From assembly GCA_003509845.1 (NCBI GenBank), contig DOMR01000072.1, positions 1 through 7,212 of the forward strand: a stretch of DNA of 7,212 nt, given 5' to 3'. Within the stretch, counting starts at the first letter, position 1, and each line of letters begins with the position of its first letter. The position numbers and the translations under genes are program-made. Shown piece after piece: positions 1 through 6,376 of the stretch. The stretch is from Chitinophagaceae bacterium. GTDB taxonomy: Bacteria; Bacteroidota; Bacteroidia; Chitinophagales; Chitinophagaceae. Below the pieces are notes generated by a model. The model made no database searches. It worked only from the letters and a program-made list of their open reading frames with translations, and was not told where the DNA came from.

Positions 1-288
1 TGTGGTAATTGCACGGAGGTTTGTCCAGTAAAAATTAATATCCATGAATTGTTATTGGAAAACAGAAGAGAATCAGTCGTCGCTGGCGAAAGTGATTTTG
101 CAGAAAAATTTGCTTGGAAAATGTGGAAGAATGCATCCTTGAGTCGTATGTTGATGAATCAAGGAAACGCGACTATAAAAAACTGGGTCATCAATAAAAT
201 GTTTAAGGGGTGGTCCAATCAAAGAGCACCTTTAGAATTTCCTAAAAAAACATTTAACCAGCTTTGGAGCGAATCTAAAAAAAGGTAG
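1..288 (+). CDS. lutB: LutB-type lactate utilization iron-sulfur protein, C-terminal fragment
   Basis: This is the last 95 codons of a gene that enters from the left edge in frame 1 and stops at TAG 286-288. The first visible residues are CGNCTEVCPVKINIHELLL, a Cys-x2-Cys-x3-Cys-Pro ferredoxin-type motif that is the second 4Fe-4S site of LutB/LldF proteins. In the known family LutB works in the cytoplasm with LutA and LutC to oxidise L-lactate to pyruvate. The tail (W-K-N-W-V-x-N-K-M-F-K-G-W, then PLEFPKKTFNQLW) fits Bacteroidota LutB as I remember it. The N-terminal LUD domain and first cluster lie outside the window. No lutC follows on this strand: the next gene is convergent, so lutB ends its transcription unit here and any lutC must lie upstream or elsewhere. 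The TTG at 49 is an internal codon, not a start. Confidence 0.87.
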   Translation, partial: CGNCTEVCPVKINIHELLLENRRESVVAGESDFAEKFAWKMWKNASLSRMLMNQGNATIKNWVINKMFKGWSNQRAPLEFPKKTFNQLWSESKKR

Positions 289-305
289 TTCAAAAAATAC
301 AATCT

Positions 306-323
306 CCCAAAAAGATAATTGGG
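306..323 (-). terminator. Weak candidate hairpin between convergent genes
   Basis: CCCAA (306-310) and TTGGG (319-323) can pair as a 5-bp stem with an 8-base loop in the 45-base gap between the lutB stop and the end of the EamA gene. Read on the minus strand, the stem lies about 10 bases past the EamA-family stop and is followed, six bases later, by TATTTTTT (complement of 293-300). The position suits a terminator for the long minus-strand unit. The stem is short and the U-run is not adjacent, so this is only a possibility. Confidence 0.2.
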
Positions 324-333
324 TTACATGCTT

Positions 334-1260
334 TTACATGCCATCTGCGTCGGCAACTGCTTCTACAGGATCTTTTTGTTTCTTTAAACTATTATTGACT
401 ACATAAACGCCCACCAAAGTACATAGAGTTCCTATAATACTGGTTACCGACATTTTTTCATCTAATAATAAGGATCCAACCCAAATAGCAACGATAGGAT
501 TTATATAAGCATATAAGGAGGCAATCGCTGGTTGCAAATGTTTCATGCTATAGATAAAAGAGATAAATGCAAAAACGGAGCCACCCAAAACCATATACAG
601 GAGTACACCCCAGGTTCGCCCAGGAATACTTTGTAATGGGATATAATTATTAGTATATAACGCAACCATTGCCATAATAACAGCACTAATCAACATTTGC
701 CATCCAATGGAATAATATGCGTTAATATCAATTTTATTTCTTGAAATGATCACGGATCCAACACTCCAGGTTACCATAGCAAATAAGGACAAGGCCACCC
801 CTAAAGGATAATTGGTACCATGCATTTGTAAACTATCCTTGTAAAAAATAAAAACAATGCCCAATAAACCTAACATTAATCCTATAAAAGTGGCAAGTGT
901 TATTTTAATAGCTTTAAAATAAAACCGTTCAATCAACACTACTGATAAAGGATAAAGCGCGGCAATTAATGCAGCAAGGCCACTGGTAATAAATTGAAGT
1001 CCATAAGTCGCAATCCCATTGGAGGAAACAAACATCAAAAAAGACATTGGGATCAGCCACAAAAACTGTTTTTTTGTAGGTAATCCTGCACCCTTCATTA
1101 AAAAGAAACAAACATAGATACTACCGCCTAAAAATTGGCGCATACTCGCAAATTGAAATGCAGGCACATGGGCTATGCCCACTTTACTTGCCACCCAAGT
1201 GGTGCCCCAAACGATACTTGTAACCGCAACGGCAAAGTATGCTTTTTTATTATTGGACAT
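334..1260 (-). CDS. EamA/DMT-family transporter (RhaT-like permease)
   Basis: This is a 308-residue hydrophobic protein of the drug/metabolite transporter superfamily, at the usual length for the two-repeat EamA type with about ten membrane helices. The first repeat opens with W18-G-T-T-W22 and carries R41 in the conserved place after the first helix pair. The second repeat begins near the TWSVGSVIISRNK stretch and ends with YAYINPIVAIWVGSLLLDEK, the typical Pro/Gly-rich helix closing in an acidic pair. Such proteins sit in the inner membrane and export or exchange small metabolites; the substrate cannot be read from sequence. The charged tail (KKQKDPVEAVADADGM) is probably cytoplasmic. The ATG at 1258-1260 is chosen because the first helix follows directly; it has no Shine-Dalgarno. 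The gene starts 47 bases past purH and is probably the last gene of the minus-strand unit, converging on lutB. Confidence 0.9.
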   Translation of the reverse strand: MSNNKKAYFAVAVTSIVWGTTWVASKVGIAHVPAFQFASMRQFLGGSIYVCFFLMKGAGLPTKKQFLWLIPMSFLMFVSSNGIATYGLQFITSGLAALIAALYPLSVVLIERFYFKAIKITLATFIGLMLGLLGIVFIFYKDSLQMHGTNYPLGVALSLFAMVTWSVGSVIISRNKIDINAYYSIGWQMLISAVIMAMVALYTNNYIPLQSIPGRTWGVLLYMVLGGSVFAFISFIYSMKHLQPAIASLYAYINPIVAIWVGSLLLDEKMSVTSIIGTLCTLVGVYVVNNSLKKQKDPVEAVADADGM

Positions 1261-1307
1261 AAGTGTGACTTATATATACAAGGGGAAGTGAATTACTTGC
1301 CAGTTGC

Positions 1308-2792
1308 TTAATGTTTAAAATGCCTTAATTGGGTCATCACCATGGCTAAGCCATGCTCCTTACAATAAGCAATACTGTCTTTGTCTCTCACAGATCCACC
1401 TGGTTGTATATAGGCTTCAATGCCCTCTGCGTGTGCAATACGAACACAATCATCAAAAGGGAAAAAAGCATCCGAGGCGAGAGTCGCTCCTTTCAAGTCA
1501 AACTTAAATTGCTTTGCTTTTTCAATAGCGTGTCTTAAAGCGTCAACGCGACTTGTTTGACCACAACCTTTGCCTACAAGTTGTTTGTCCTTGATTAAGG
1601 CAATCGCATTGCTCTTTAAATGCTTGCAAATGATATTCCCAAAAGTTAAATCTTCTTTTTCTTTATCGCTACAAGGCCTTGCACCTGCTTCCTCCCATTG
1701 GGTATAGTTACCAGTATCCAATCCTTGCTCCAAGTTGCCGTTGAGTATTGATTTTTTTTGAACTGCATTAAAAGTAACGCCTGGTTTACTTTGCAATAAA
1801 ACCCTATTTTTCTTTGCAGACAAAATGGTCAATGCGTCTGCATCAAATGCAGGTGCAATTAATACTTCAAAAAATATCTCTTGAATTGCTTCTGCAGTGG
1901 CGGTATCAATTTTACCATTGGTCACCAATACGCCACCAAAGGCGCTTTCTGGATCGCCCGCTAATGCAGCTTGCCAGCTTTCGAATACGGTAGTGCGATT
2001 CGCCACGCCACAAACATTCGTATGCTTGATGATCGCAAAGCTAATCGTAGGTAATTCCGCGATTAATGCAATGGCTGCATCCACATCCACTAGATTATTG
2101 TAAGACAATTCCTTGCCATGTAATTGTGTAAACCATTGGTCAAGGTCCCCATAAAAAGTAGACACCTGGTGTGGGTTTTCACCATAGCGTAATACTTTGC
2201 CTTGCGGCGGGTTGAAATAATTACTTATCGCAATATCATAATTCATCACCACTTCAAAAGCTTTAGCGGCAAATGCTTTTCGTTGTTCTAGATTAGTTTG
2301 TCCTTCTTGACTAATTAAAATTTGATTTAATTTTTCATAATCATCCTTTGCTGACAAAACCACCAAATCCCTGAAATTTTTTCCTGCTGCGCGAATCATT
2401 GAAGGTCCTCCAATATCTATTTTTTCAATGATTGCTTTTTCTTCAGTGGTGTTTTTGAGTGTTTCCTCAAAAGGGTATAAATCAACAATGACAAGATCAA
2501 GTTCCGGTATTTTGTATTGGGCCATTTCTATTAAGTCCTGCTCCTCGTATCTGCGACCTAAGATGCCACCAAATACCGATGGATGTAATGTTTTTACACG
2601 TCCGCCTAAAATGGAGGGGTAACCTGTAACAGATTCAACCGAAACACAAGGAATGCCTAAATCTTCTAAAAATTTTTGTGTGCCACCTGTTGAATAAATA
2701 GTGATATTTAATTTATGTAAGGTTTTTGCTAATGGCTCCAAACCATCTTTGTAAAAAACTGAAATGAGGGCTGATTTTATTTTCTTTTCCAT
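1308..2792 (-). CDS. purH: Bifunctional AICAR transformylase / IMP cyclohydrolase PurH
   Basis: PurH carries out the last two steps of de novo purine synthesis in the cytoplasm: formylation of AICAR with 10-formyl-THF, then ring closure to IMP. Numbered from ATG 2792 (494 residues), the N-terminal IMP cyclohydrolase domain shows STGGT (34-38), GGRVKTLHP (63-71, with the conserved Lys67), DLVIVDLYPFE (99-109) and IDIGGPSMIRAA (125-136). The AICAR transformylase domain shows LRYGENPHQ (201-209), SYNNLVDVDAA (230-240), the catalytic Lys256-His257 in KHTNVCG, then GQTSRVDA, SDAFFPF, YIQPGGSVRD and the closing RHFKH. The frame stays open upstream to a GTG at 2838-2840, which would add 16 residues (510 total). 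ATG 2792 is preferred because the added residues are polar and low-complexity and PurH proteins usually start just before KKIKSALISVF. It lies downstream of the ComEC-family gene. Function is near certain; the start is less so. Confidence 0.96.
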   Translation of the reverse strand: MEKKIKSALISVFYKDGLEPLAKTLHKLNITIYSTGGTQKFLEDLGIPCVSVESVTGYPSILGGRVKTLHPSVFGGILGRRYEEQDLIEMAQYKIPELDLVIVDLYPFEETLKNTTEEKAIIEKIDIGGPSMIRAAGKNFRDLVVLSAKDDYEKLNQILISQEGQTNLEQRKAFAAKAFEVVMNYDIAISNYFNPPQGKVLRYGENPHQVSTFYGDLDQWFTQLHGKELSYNNLVDVDAAIALIAELPTISFAIIKHTNVCGVANRTTVFESWQAALAGDPESAFGGVLVTNGKIDTATAEAIQEIFFEVLIAPAFDADALTILSAKKNRVLLQSKPGVTFNAVQKKSILNGNLEQGLDTGNYTQWEEAGARPCSDKEKEDLTFGNIICKHLKSNAIALIKDKQLVGKGCGQTSRVDALRHAIEKAKQFKFDLKGATLASDAFFPFDDCVRIAHAEGIEAYIQPGGSVRDKDSIAYCKEHGLAMVMTQLRHFKH

Positions 2793-2854
2793 ACCCAAAG
2801 GTACGCGCTTTCCATTTTTTATTTTTTGCTGATTTTCCACAAATTCTTCTGTAG

Positions 2855-4117
2855 TTAGGGGAATAACTTTATTAGGGAAACTAGGGTAATTATCACCAAG
2901 CTATAAAAAAGGTATTTGGCTTTTCGCTTATACAGCCATAAATAAACAAACAAAAGCCAAAGGTAATAGCCAACCACCATTCGCCCTGACATTTGAACTA
3001 GCAAAGGAGTGCCGATAGGATTATGGTGAAAGTACAAAACCGCACGATTTAAGAAATTTATATAGGATTGAATCAGGCCGCCTAGGTGCATGCTAAAGTT
3101 GACTTGGTTAGGCAAAATCATTAATCCAATTAAAGCGTATAACAAAAGGGTACTTAATGGAACCATCATAAAATTACTAATAAGGACCAAGGTAGAAGTT
3201 TGATGAAAGTGATACAATAAAATAGGCAAAGTGGTCAATTGCGCTGACAAAGTGATACATAAGTTACCCCACATCCAATTTAAAATTGGATTGTCCATGG
3301 GCAACATTTTATAAAATATCCGATAAAATAAATGAATGCCTATGACGGCTGCATAGGATAATTGTAAGCCAATATGATAAATGGAGTGTAGGTCAAAAAA
3401 TAATATTACTAGTATACCACCCGCGATACAATTAAGGGTATACTTGGGTTGGTTTAAAAATGTTCCTACAAAAAATAGGCTAAAAAAAATGCTTGCTCTT
3501 ACCACCGAAGGGCTAGCAAATGCAATAAAGGTATATATCCAAACTGTTATTAGTACAATGGCAAGCTCAAGCAATCGCCAAAATATTTTGCGTGGTAAAT
3601 GACCTGTGACAAAAACTAGGTTTTTAAATATAATATCTAAGTGCATTCCACTAATAGCAATGATATGTATAATGCCTAATTGGGTGTATGCTTTAATTAT
3701 ATTTTTATCTATATCTGATTTTACACCTATTAATAATGCTTTTGCAAAACCACTCGCTTCATTATCTATGATATGCCTGTCAATTTTTTGAATCATCCAT
3801 ATACGTGTATGACTAATGATCCCATTGGGATAGGGCAGCCACATTAAGTTTTGTGCATGTGTAGTTAAATAGATAACGCATCCCCAGCTTACCAATATGA
3901 ATAGGATAATTAGGCCTTCCTGCCATTTTTTTAAAGGGAGTAGGGGTAAGCATAATAAAGCGCCCATACTTATTCCTATAATGAAAAAAGCAATGGCGGT
4001 ATTTGAACTTGTATGATGATAGCCATATTTATTGGCAATCAAATAACCAATGCTTATTGAAATGGAGATAAATAAAAGGGGATGTTCGGCTTTCCAATGC
4101 GACAGGGATTTTTCCAT
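2855..4117 (-). CDS. ComEC/Rec2-family membrane protein, reduced form
   Basis: This is a polytopic membrane protein of 420 residues. The family signature is clear: ALLIGVKSDIDKNI (127-140), then GIIHIIAISGMHL (148-160), which matches the LLLG-x-(R/K)-S-x-LD ... H-L-(L/I)-AISGLH core of the ComEC competence domain. Further helices follow to the C-terminus, including FASPSVVRASIF and LQLSYAAVIGI, both family-typical. ComEC forms the inner-membrane channel for single-stranded DNA uptake in transformation. This copy is shorter than the usual 600-800 residues. Three N-terminal helices (about 13-29, 40-60, 66-85) lead within some 15 residues into the pre-core helix (SHTRIWMIQKIDRHI), leaving no room for the OB-fold-containing DUF4131 region, and no C-terminal metallo-beta-lactamase domain is present. 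Asp161 replaces the Gly usual after ISGLHV. ATG 4117 is preceded by no spaced Shine-Dalgarno. A role in DNA uptake is an inference; the gene may have been repurposed. No other competence gene is in view. Confidence 0.88.
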   Translation of the reverse strand: MEKSLSHWKAEHPLLFISISISIGYLIANKYGYHHTSSNTAIAFFIIGISMGALLCLPLLPLKKWQEGLIILFILVSWGCVIYLTTHAQNLMWLPYPNGIISHTRIWMIQKIDRHIIDNEASGFAKALLIGVKSDIDKNIIKAYTQLGIIHIIAISGMHLDIIFKNLVFVTGHLPRKIFWRLLELAIVLITVWIYTFIAFASPSVVRASIFFSLFFVGTFLNQPKYTLNCIAGGILVILFFDLHSIYHIGLQLSYAAVIGIHLFYRIFYKMLPMDNPILNWMWGNLCITLSAQLTTLPILLYHFHQTSTLVLISNFMMVPLSTLLLYALIGLMILPNQVNFSMHLGGLIQSYINFLNRAVLYFHHNPIGTPLLVQMSGRMVVGYYLWLLFVYLWLYKRKAKYLFYSLVIITLVSLIKLFP

Positions 4118-4165
4118 CCTGGATAGTAGGGAAATAAAAAAAACAATGAACTGCGGGAAATACGT

Positions 4166-4867
4166 TTATGCGCCTAATAAAAAAACAACTAATTTTTTAT
4201 GAAGTTCTGGTTTGCTGTTTTTCCAGTTGGCGACCGACTGTGTTTTTATCCATTCATTGGGCCCTGTTAATTCCATGGCCACGCAAAGTTTGGTGTTAGG
4301 ATGACAGTTTTGCGTGATTGCTTCAAATAACTGATTATTTCGATAGGGGGTTTCAATAAAAAGTTGGGTAACTCCTGTTTGTTTAATGTCTGCTTCAAGT
4401 GCTTGAATTTTTTTCTTTCTTTCAAGCGCATCAATAGGTAAATAGCCATGAAAATGAAAATTTTGGCCATTCATACCACTGCCCATTAAGGCTAATAGTA
4501 GAGAAGAGGGCCCGGTGTAGGGTTTTACAATAGCACCTAATTCCTGCGCAGCAGCGACTAATATTTGACCTGGATCCGCAATACCCGCACATCCTGCTTC
4601 GGATAAAATACCAATATTTTTTCCTTGCTTTAATAGTTGTGAAAAAGCATGTATTTGTTCATTTTCAACTTTGTGAATGGCGTGCCAGGTATAATCGTCA
4701 ATGACCATCTCCTTCCATAATTTTTTAAAATACCTTCTTGCTGTTTTTTCATTCTCAACAAAAAAAGCGTCACACTGTTGTATCCAAGTTAATACATCAC
4801 TGGGCATACTATCAAATCCTTCTTCATGAAGTAGCATTGGTAATAAATATACTTTTCCTAAGGTCAT
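4166..4867 (-). CDS. Divergent RsmI-family SAM-dependent methyltransferase
   Basis: This 233-residue protein has the tetrapyrrole-methylase (SAM/SAH-binding) fold and resembles RsmI, the 16S rRNA C1402 2'-O-methyltransferase, in its core. It shows KVYLLP near the N-terminus, SEAGCAGIADPG (89-100) where canonical RsmI has SDAGTPGISDPG, YTGPSSLLLAL (117-127) where RsmI has PGPSA, FHFHGYLP (137-144), and FIETPYRN (170-177) in the place of FYEAPHR. It is shorter than typical RsmI (about 275-290) and lacks its C-terminal extension. It therefore looks like the separate Bacteroidota paralog usually annotated only as a SAM-dependent methyltransferase, so I give no gene symbol; its substrate is unknown. 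ATG 4865-4867 overlaps the stop of the EI24-like gene (TAATG), which fixes the start and suggests translational coupling. The ComEC-family gene begins 48 bases past its stop. Confidence 0.85.
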   Translation of the reverse strand: MTLGKVYLLPMLLHEEGFDSMPSDVLTWIQQCDAFFVENEKTARRYFKKLWKEMVIDDYTWHAIHKVENEQIHAFSQLLKQGKNIGILSEAGCAGIADPGQILVAAAQELGAIVKPYTGPSSLLLALMGSGMNGQNFHFHGYLPIDALERKKKIQALEADIKQTGVTQLFIETPYRNNQLFEAITQNCHPNTKLCVAMELTGPNEWIKTQSVANWKNSKPELHKKLVVFLLGA

Positions 4868-5628
4868 TATTGATTGTCTTTAACTTGTTGGGTATTCAAA
4901 TGTGCTGCAATTAAAGCGTAGAAGGGCGCAACCATCCAACCAATAATAGGCAATAAGTGAAGTAGATAAAATAATATGCCATTACCAATTGGAAGTCCCT
5001 TGTGATTAGATACATAGTCTGCAGAAGCAATTTTATTTTTTTTCTCTGTAGCTAAACCATAGTCAAGCATGCTATAGCCTAGAAAATAACATTCCATCAA
5101 AATGGTAAAGATGGGGGTAAACCAACCTATCAATGGAATGGAACATACAATTACAATGGGAATTAAATAAACTGTTTGCCATAATAAGTTGGTAAGATTA
5201 AGCAACACTGCGCGTGTAATTAATTTTTTATAAACGATTTTATCTAAAACAAATGGAATTTCTTTTTGTGCCGCATCTATTCTTAAATGCAAATAAGAAA
5301 GCATGGGCGAAAAAATGATTAAAAAAAGATATTTGAATAAGGCAAAGTAAAAAAGTAATAAAGTAAACCAAAGCCAGAAACTTCCCATGGTTATAAAAAA
5401 TCCTAGCCAGTCACTACTAATGCTATCTAACCAAGTTTTTAATCCAGTTCTTAAAATAATCCATTCAATAAAAGTACTTGAGGTATCTCCAAAGTAGGTC
5501 ATGCCAATGATAAACATAACGGTATATAATATGCCTGGCAATATCATCCATTTCCACAATTTATGTTGCAGAATGAATTGATGTGCTAAAAAATAGGCAC
5601 GAACCGATAAAATGAGTTCTTTGAGCAA
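4867..5628 (-). CDS. EI24 domain / CysZ-like inner-membrane protein
   Basis: This 253-residue membrane protein has the EI24 (PF07264) pattern shared with the sulfate permease CysZ. An amphipathic N-terminal helix ends in LWKWMILPG (24-32), followed by a helix to about 46, a long hydrophobic stretch (about 74-110) that ends with FSPMLSYL, a central stretch holding PLIGWFTPIF and then YFLGYSMLDY, and a last hydrophobic region (LLHLLPIIGWMVAPFYALIAAHL). CysZ brings sulfate into the cell, but EI24 proteins in Bacteroidota are widely present without proven function, and no sulfur gene is nearby, so the cysZ symbol is withheld. The start is TTG (5626-5628): upstream the frame meets TAA at 5665-5667 with no ATG or GTG between, and the next Met (28) would cut into the first helix. 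The stop overlaps the methyltransferase ATG by one base; the upp stop lies 47 bases upstream. Confidence 0.83.
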   Translation of the reverse strand: MLKELILSVRAYFLAHQFILQHKLWKWMILPGILYTVMFIIGMTYFGDTSSTFIEWIILRTGLKTWLDSISSDWLGFFITMGSFWLWFTLLLFYFALFKYLFLIIFSPMLSYLHLRIDAAQKEIPFVLDKIVYKKLITRAVLLNLTNLLWQTVYLIPIVIVCSIPLIGWFTPIFTILMECYFLGYSMLDYGLATEKKNKIASADYVSNHKGLPIGNGILFYLLHLLPIIGWMVAPFYALIAAHLNTQQVKDNQ

Positions 5629-5675
5629 GTAGCTGAATTTGCAATAAAGATACGAACTACTACTTTAGAATGATG

Positions 5676-6329
5676 CTATGATTGCATTTTGGTTCCATAA
5701 GCTAGATCGCCTGCGTCACCTAATCCTGGTACGATATAGCTTTTGTCATTTAAAACATCGTCAATATCACCACACCAAATTGAGGTATCCATGCCCAATG
5801 CAGCTTGTACAGTCTCAATTCCTTTCTTACTTGCAATAGCTACAGCAATATGAATTTCCTTTGGCGTTTGTGTTTTTGTAATTGCTTGTATGGTTTCAAC
5901 CAAGGAGGCGCCGGTGGCTAACATTGGGTCGGCTATAATTAAAATTCGATTATTTAAATCAGGACAACTCAAGTATTCAACACTTATTTCAAAACTACCA
6001 TCTGGATGATGTTTTCGATAGGCCGAGATAAACGCATTGTCTGCTTTATCAAAATAGTTTAACATGCCTTGATGCATGGGTAATCCTGCTCTTAATACAG
6101 TGGCTATCACAGGCTGTTCCATTAAAATTTTTGATGCGTGGGTGCCTAATGGAGTTGTTGTGTTTACCAATTTGTGCGCCATTTGCTTGCTCATTTCATA
6201 GGCAATAACTTCGCCAATGCGTTCAATATTACGTCTAAAGCGCATTCGATCTTTTTGTATTTGTACATCTCTTAACTCCGCAATCCAATTACTTAATAAA
6301 CTATGTTTTTCACTTAAATGGTGCACCAT
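5676..6329 (-). CDS. upp: Uracil phosphoribosyltransferase Upp
   Basis: Upp salvages uracil: uracil + PRPP gives UMP + PPi, in the cytoplasm. The 217-residue length fits the family (about 208-220). Motifs run in the expected order: RFRRNIERIGE (30-40), ATVLRAGLPM (76-85), AYRKHH in the flexible PRPP loop region (103-108), the PRPP-binding loop IADPMLATGAS (132-142), and the uracil-binding PGLGDAGDLAYGT (201-213). No key residue appears lost. ATG 6327-6329 gives the usual MVHHLSEKHS-type opening. The gene follows ade by 42 bases and may have its own promoter in that gap. Next to adenine deaminase it forms a nucleobase salvage pair. Confidence 0.96.
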   Translation of the reverse strand: MVHHLSEKHSLLSNWIAELRDVQIQKDRMRFRRNIERIGEVIAYEMSKQMAHKLVNTTTPLGTHASKILMEQPVIATVLRAGLPMHQGMLNYFDKADNAFISAYRKHHPDGSFEISVEYLSCPDLNNRILIIADPMLATGASLVETIQAITKTQTPKEIHIAVAIASKKGIETVQAALGMDTSIWCGDIDDVLNDKSYIVPGLGDAGDLAYGTKMQS

Positions 6330-6345
6330 GGCTAGTTATTTTTTT

Positions 6346-6376
6346 CAAATCTAGGTTTCTTAAGGACAATTTTAAA
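6346..6376 (-). promoter_or_regulatory. Candidate Bacteroidota-type promoter for upp
   Basis: On the minus strand TAGATTTG (complement of 6346-6353) is an exact match to the Bacteroidota -7 consensus TAnnTTTG. Nineteen bases further upstream is TTTA (complement of 6373-6376), a three-of-four match to the -33 TTTG element; it overlaps the ade stop codon. The -7 element ends 16 bases before the upp ATG, which leaves a short leader. This would let upp and the genes after it be transcribed apart from ade. An 8-base motif with two free positions can occur by chance in AT-rich DNA, but its place and spacing are good. Confidence 0.35.

Noticed and set aside
324..340. Direct repeat TTACATG (324-330 and 334-340) at the lutB/EamA junction
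   Set aside because: Only seven bases, and the second copy lies in the EamA stop region; there is no sign of an insertion or attachment site around it.
929..1111. 60-codon minus-strand open frame inside the EamA gene
   Set aside because: It overlaps the well-supported EamA-family frame throughout, has no recognisable motif, and looks like a shadow frame.
1261..1307. TATATATAAG ahead of the EamA gene as a separate promoter
   Set aside because: It does not match TAnnTTTG and there is no paired -33 element; read-through from purH across 47 bases explains expression as well.
1897..2622. Plus-strand open frames of 64-68 codons opposite purH
   Set aside because: They lie antisense to conserved PurH motifs and have no family resemblance.
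3381..3791. Plus-strand open frames opposite the ComEC-family gene
   Set aside because: They are antisense to the conserved membrane core. Their length is expected by chance in this composition.
4267..4470. 67-codon minus-strand frame within the methyltransferase gene
   Set aside because: It is an alternative frame of the same strand and covers the methyltransferase GYLP and IETPYRN motifs, so it is a shadow.
5645..5652. TATCTTTA on the minus strand ahead of the EI24-like gene as a -7 promoter element
   Set aside because: The last base departs from TAnnTTTG and no -33 element lies at a suitable distance, so it is not better than chance in AT-rich DNA.
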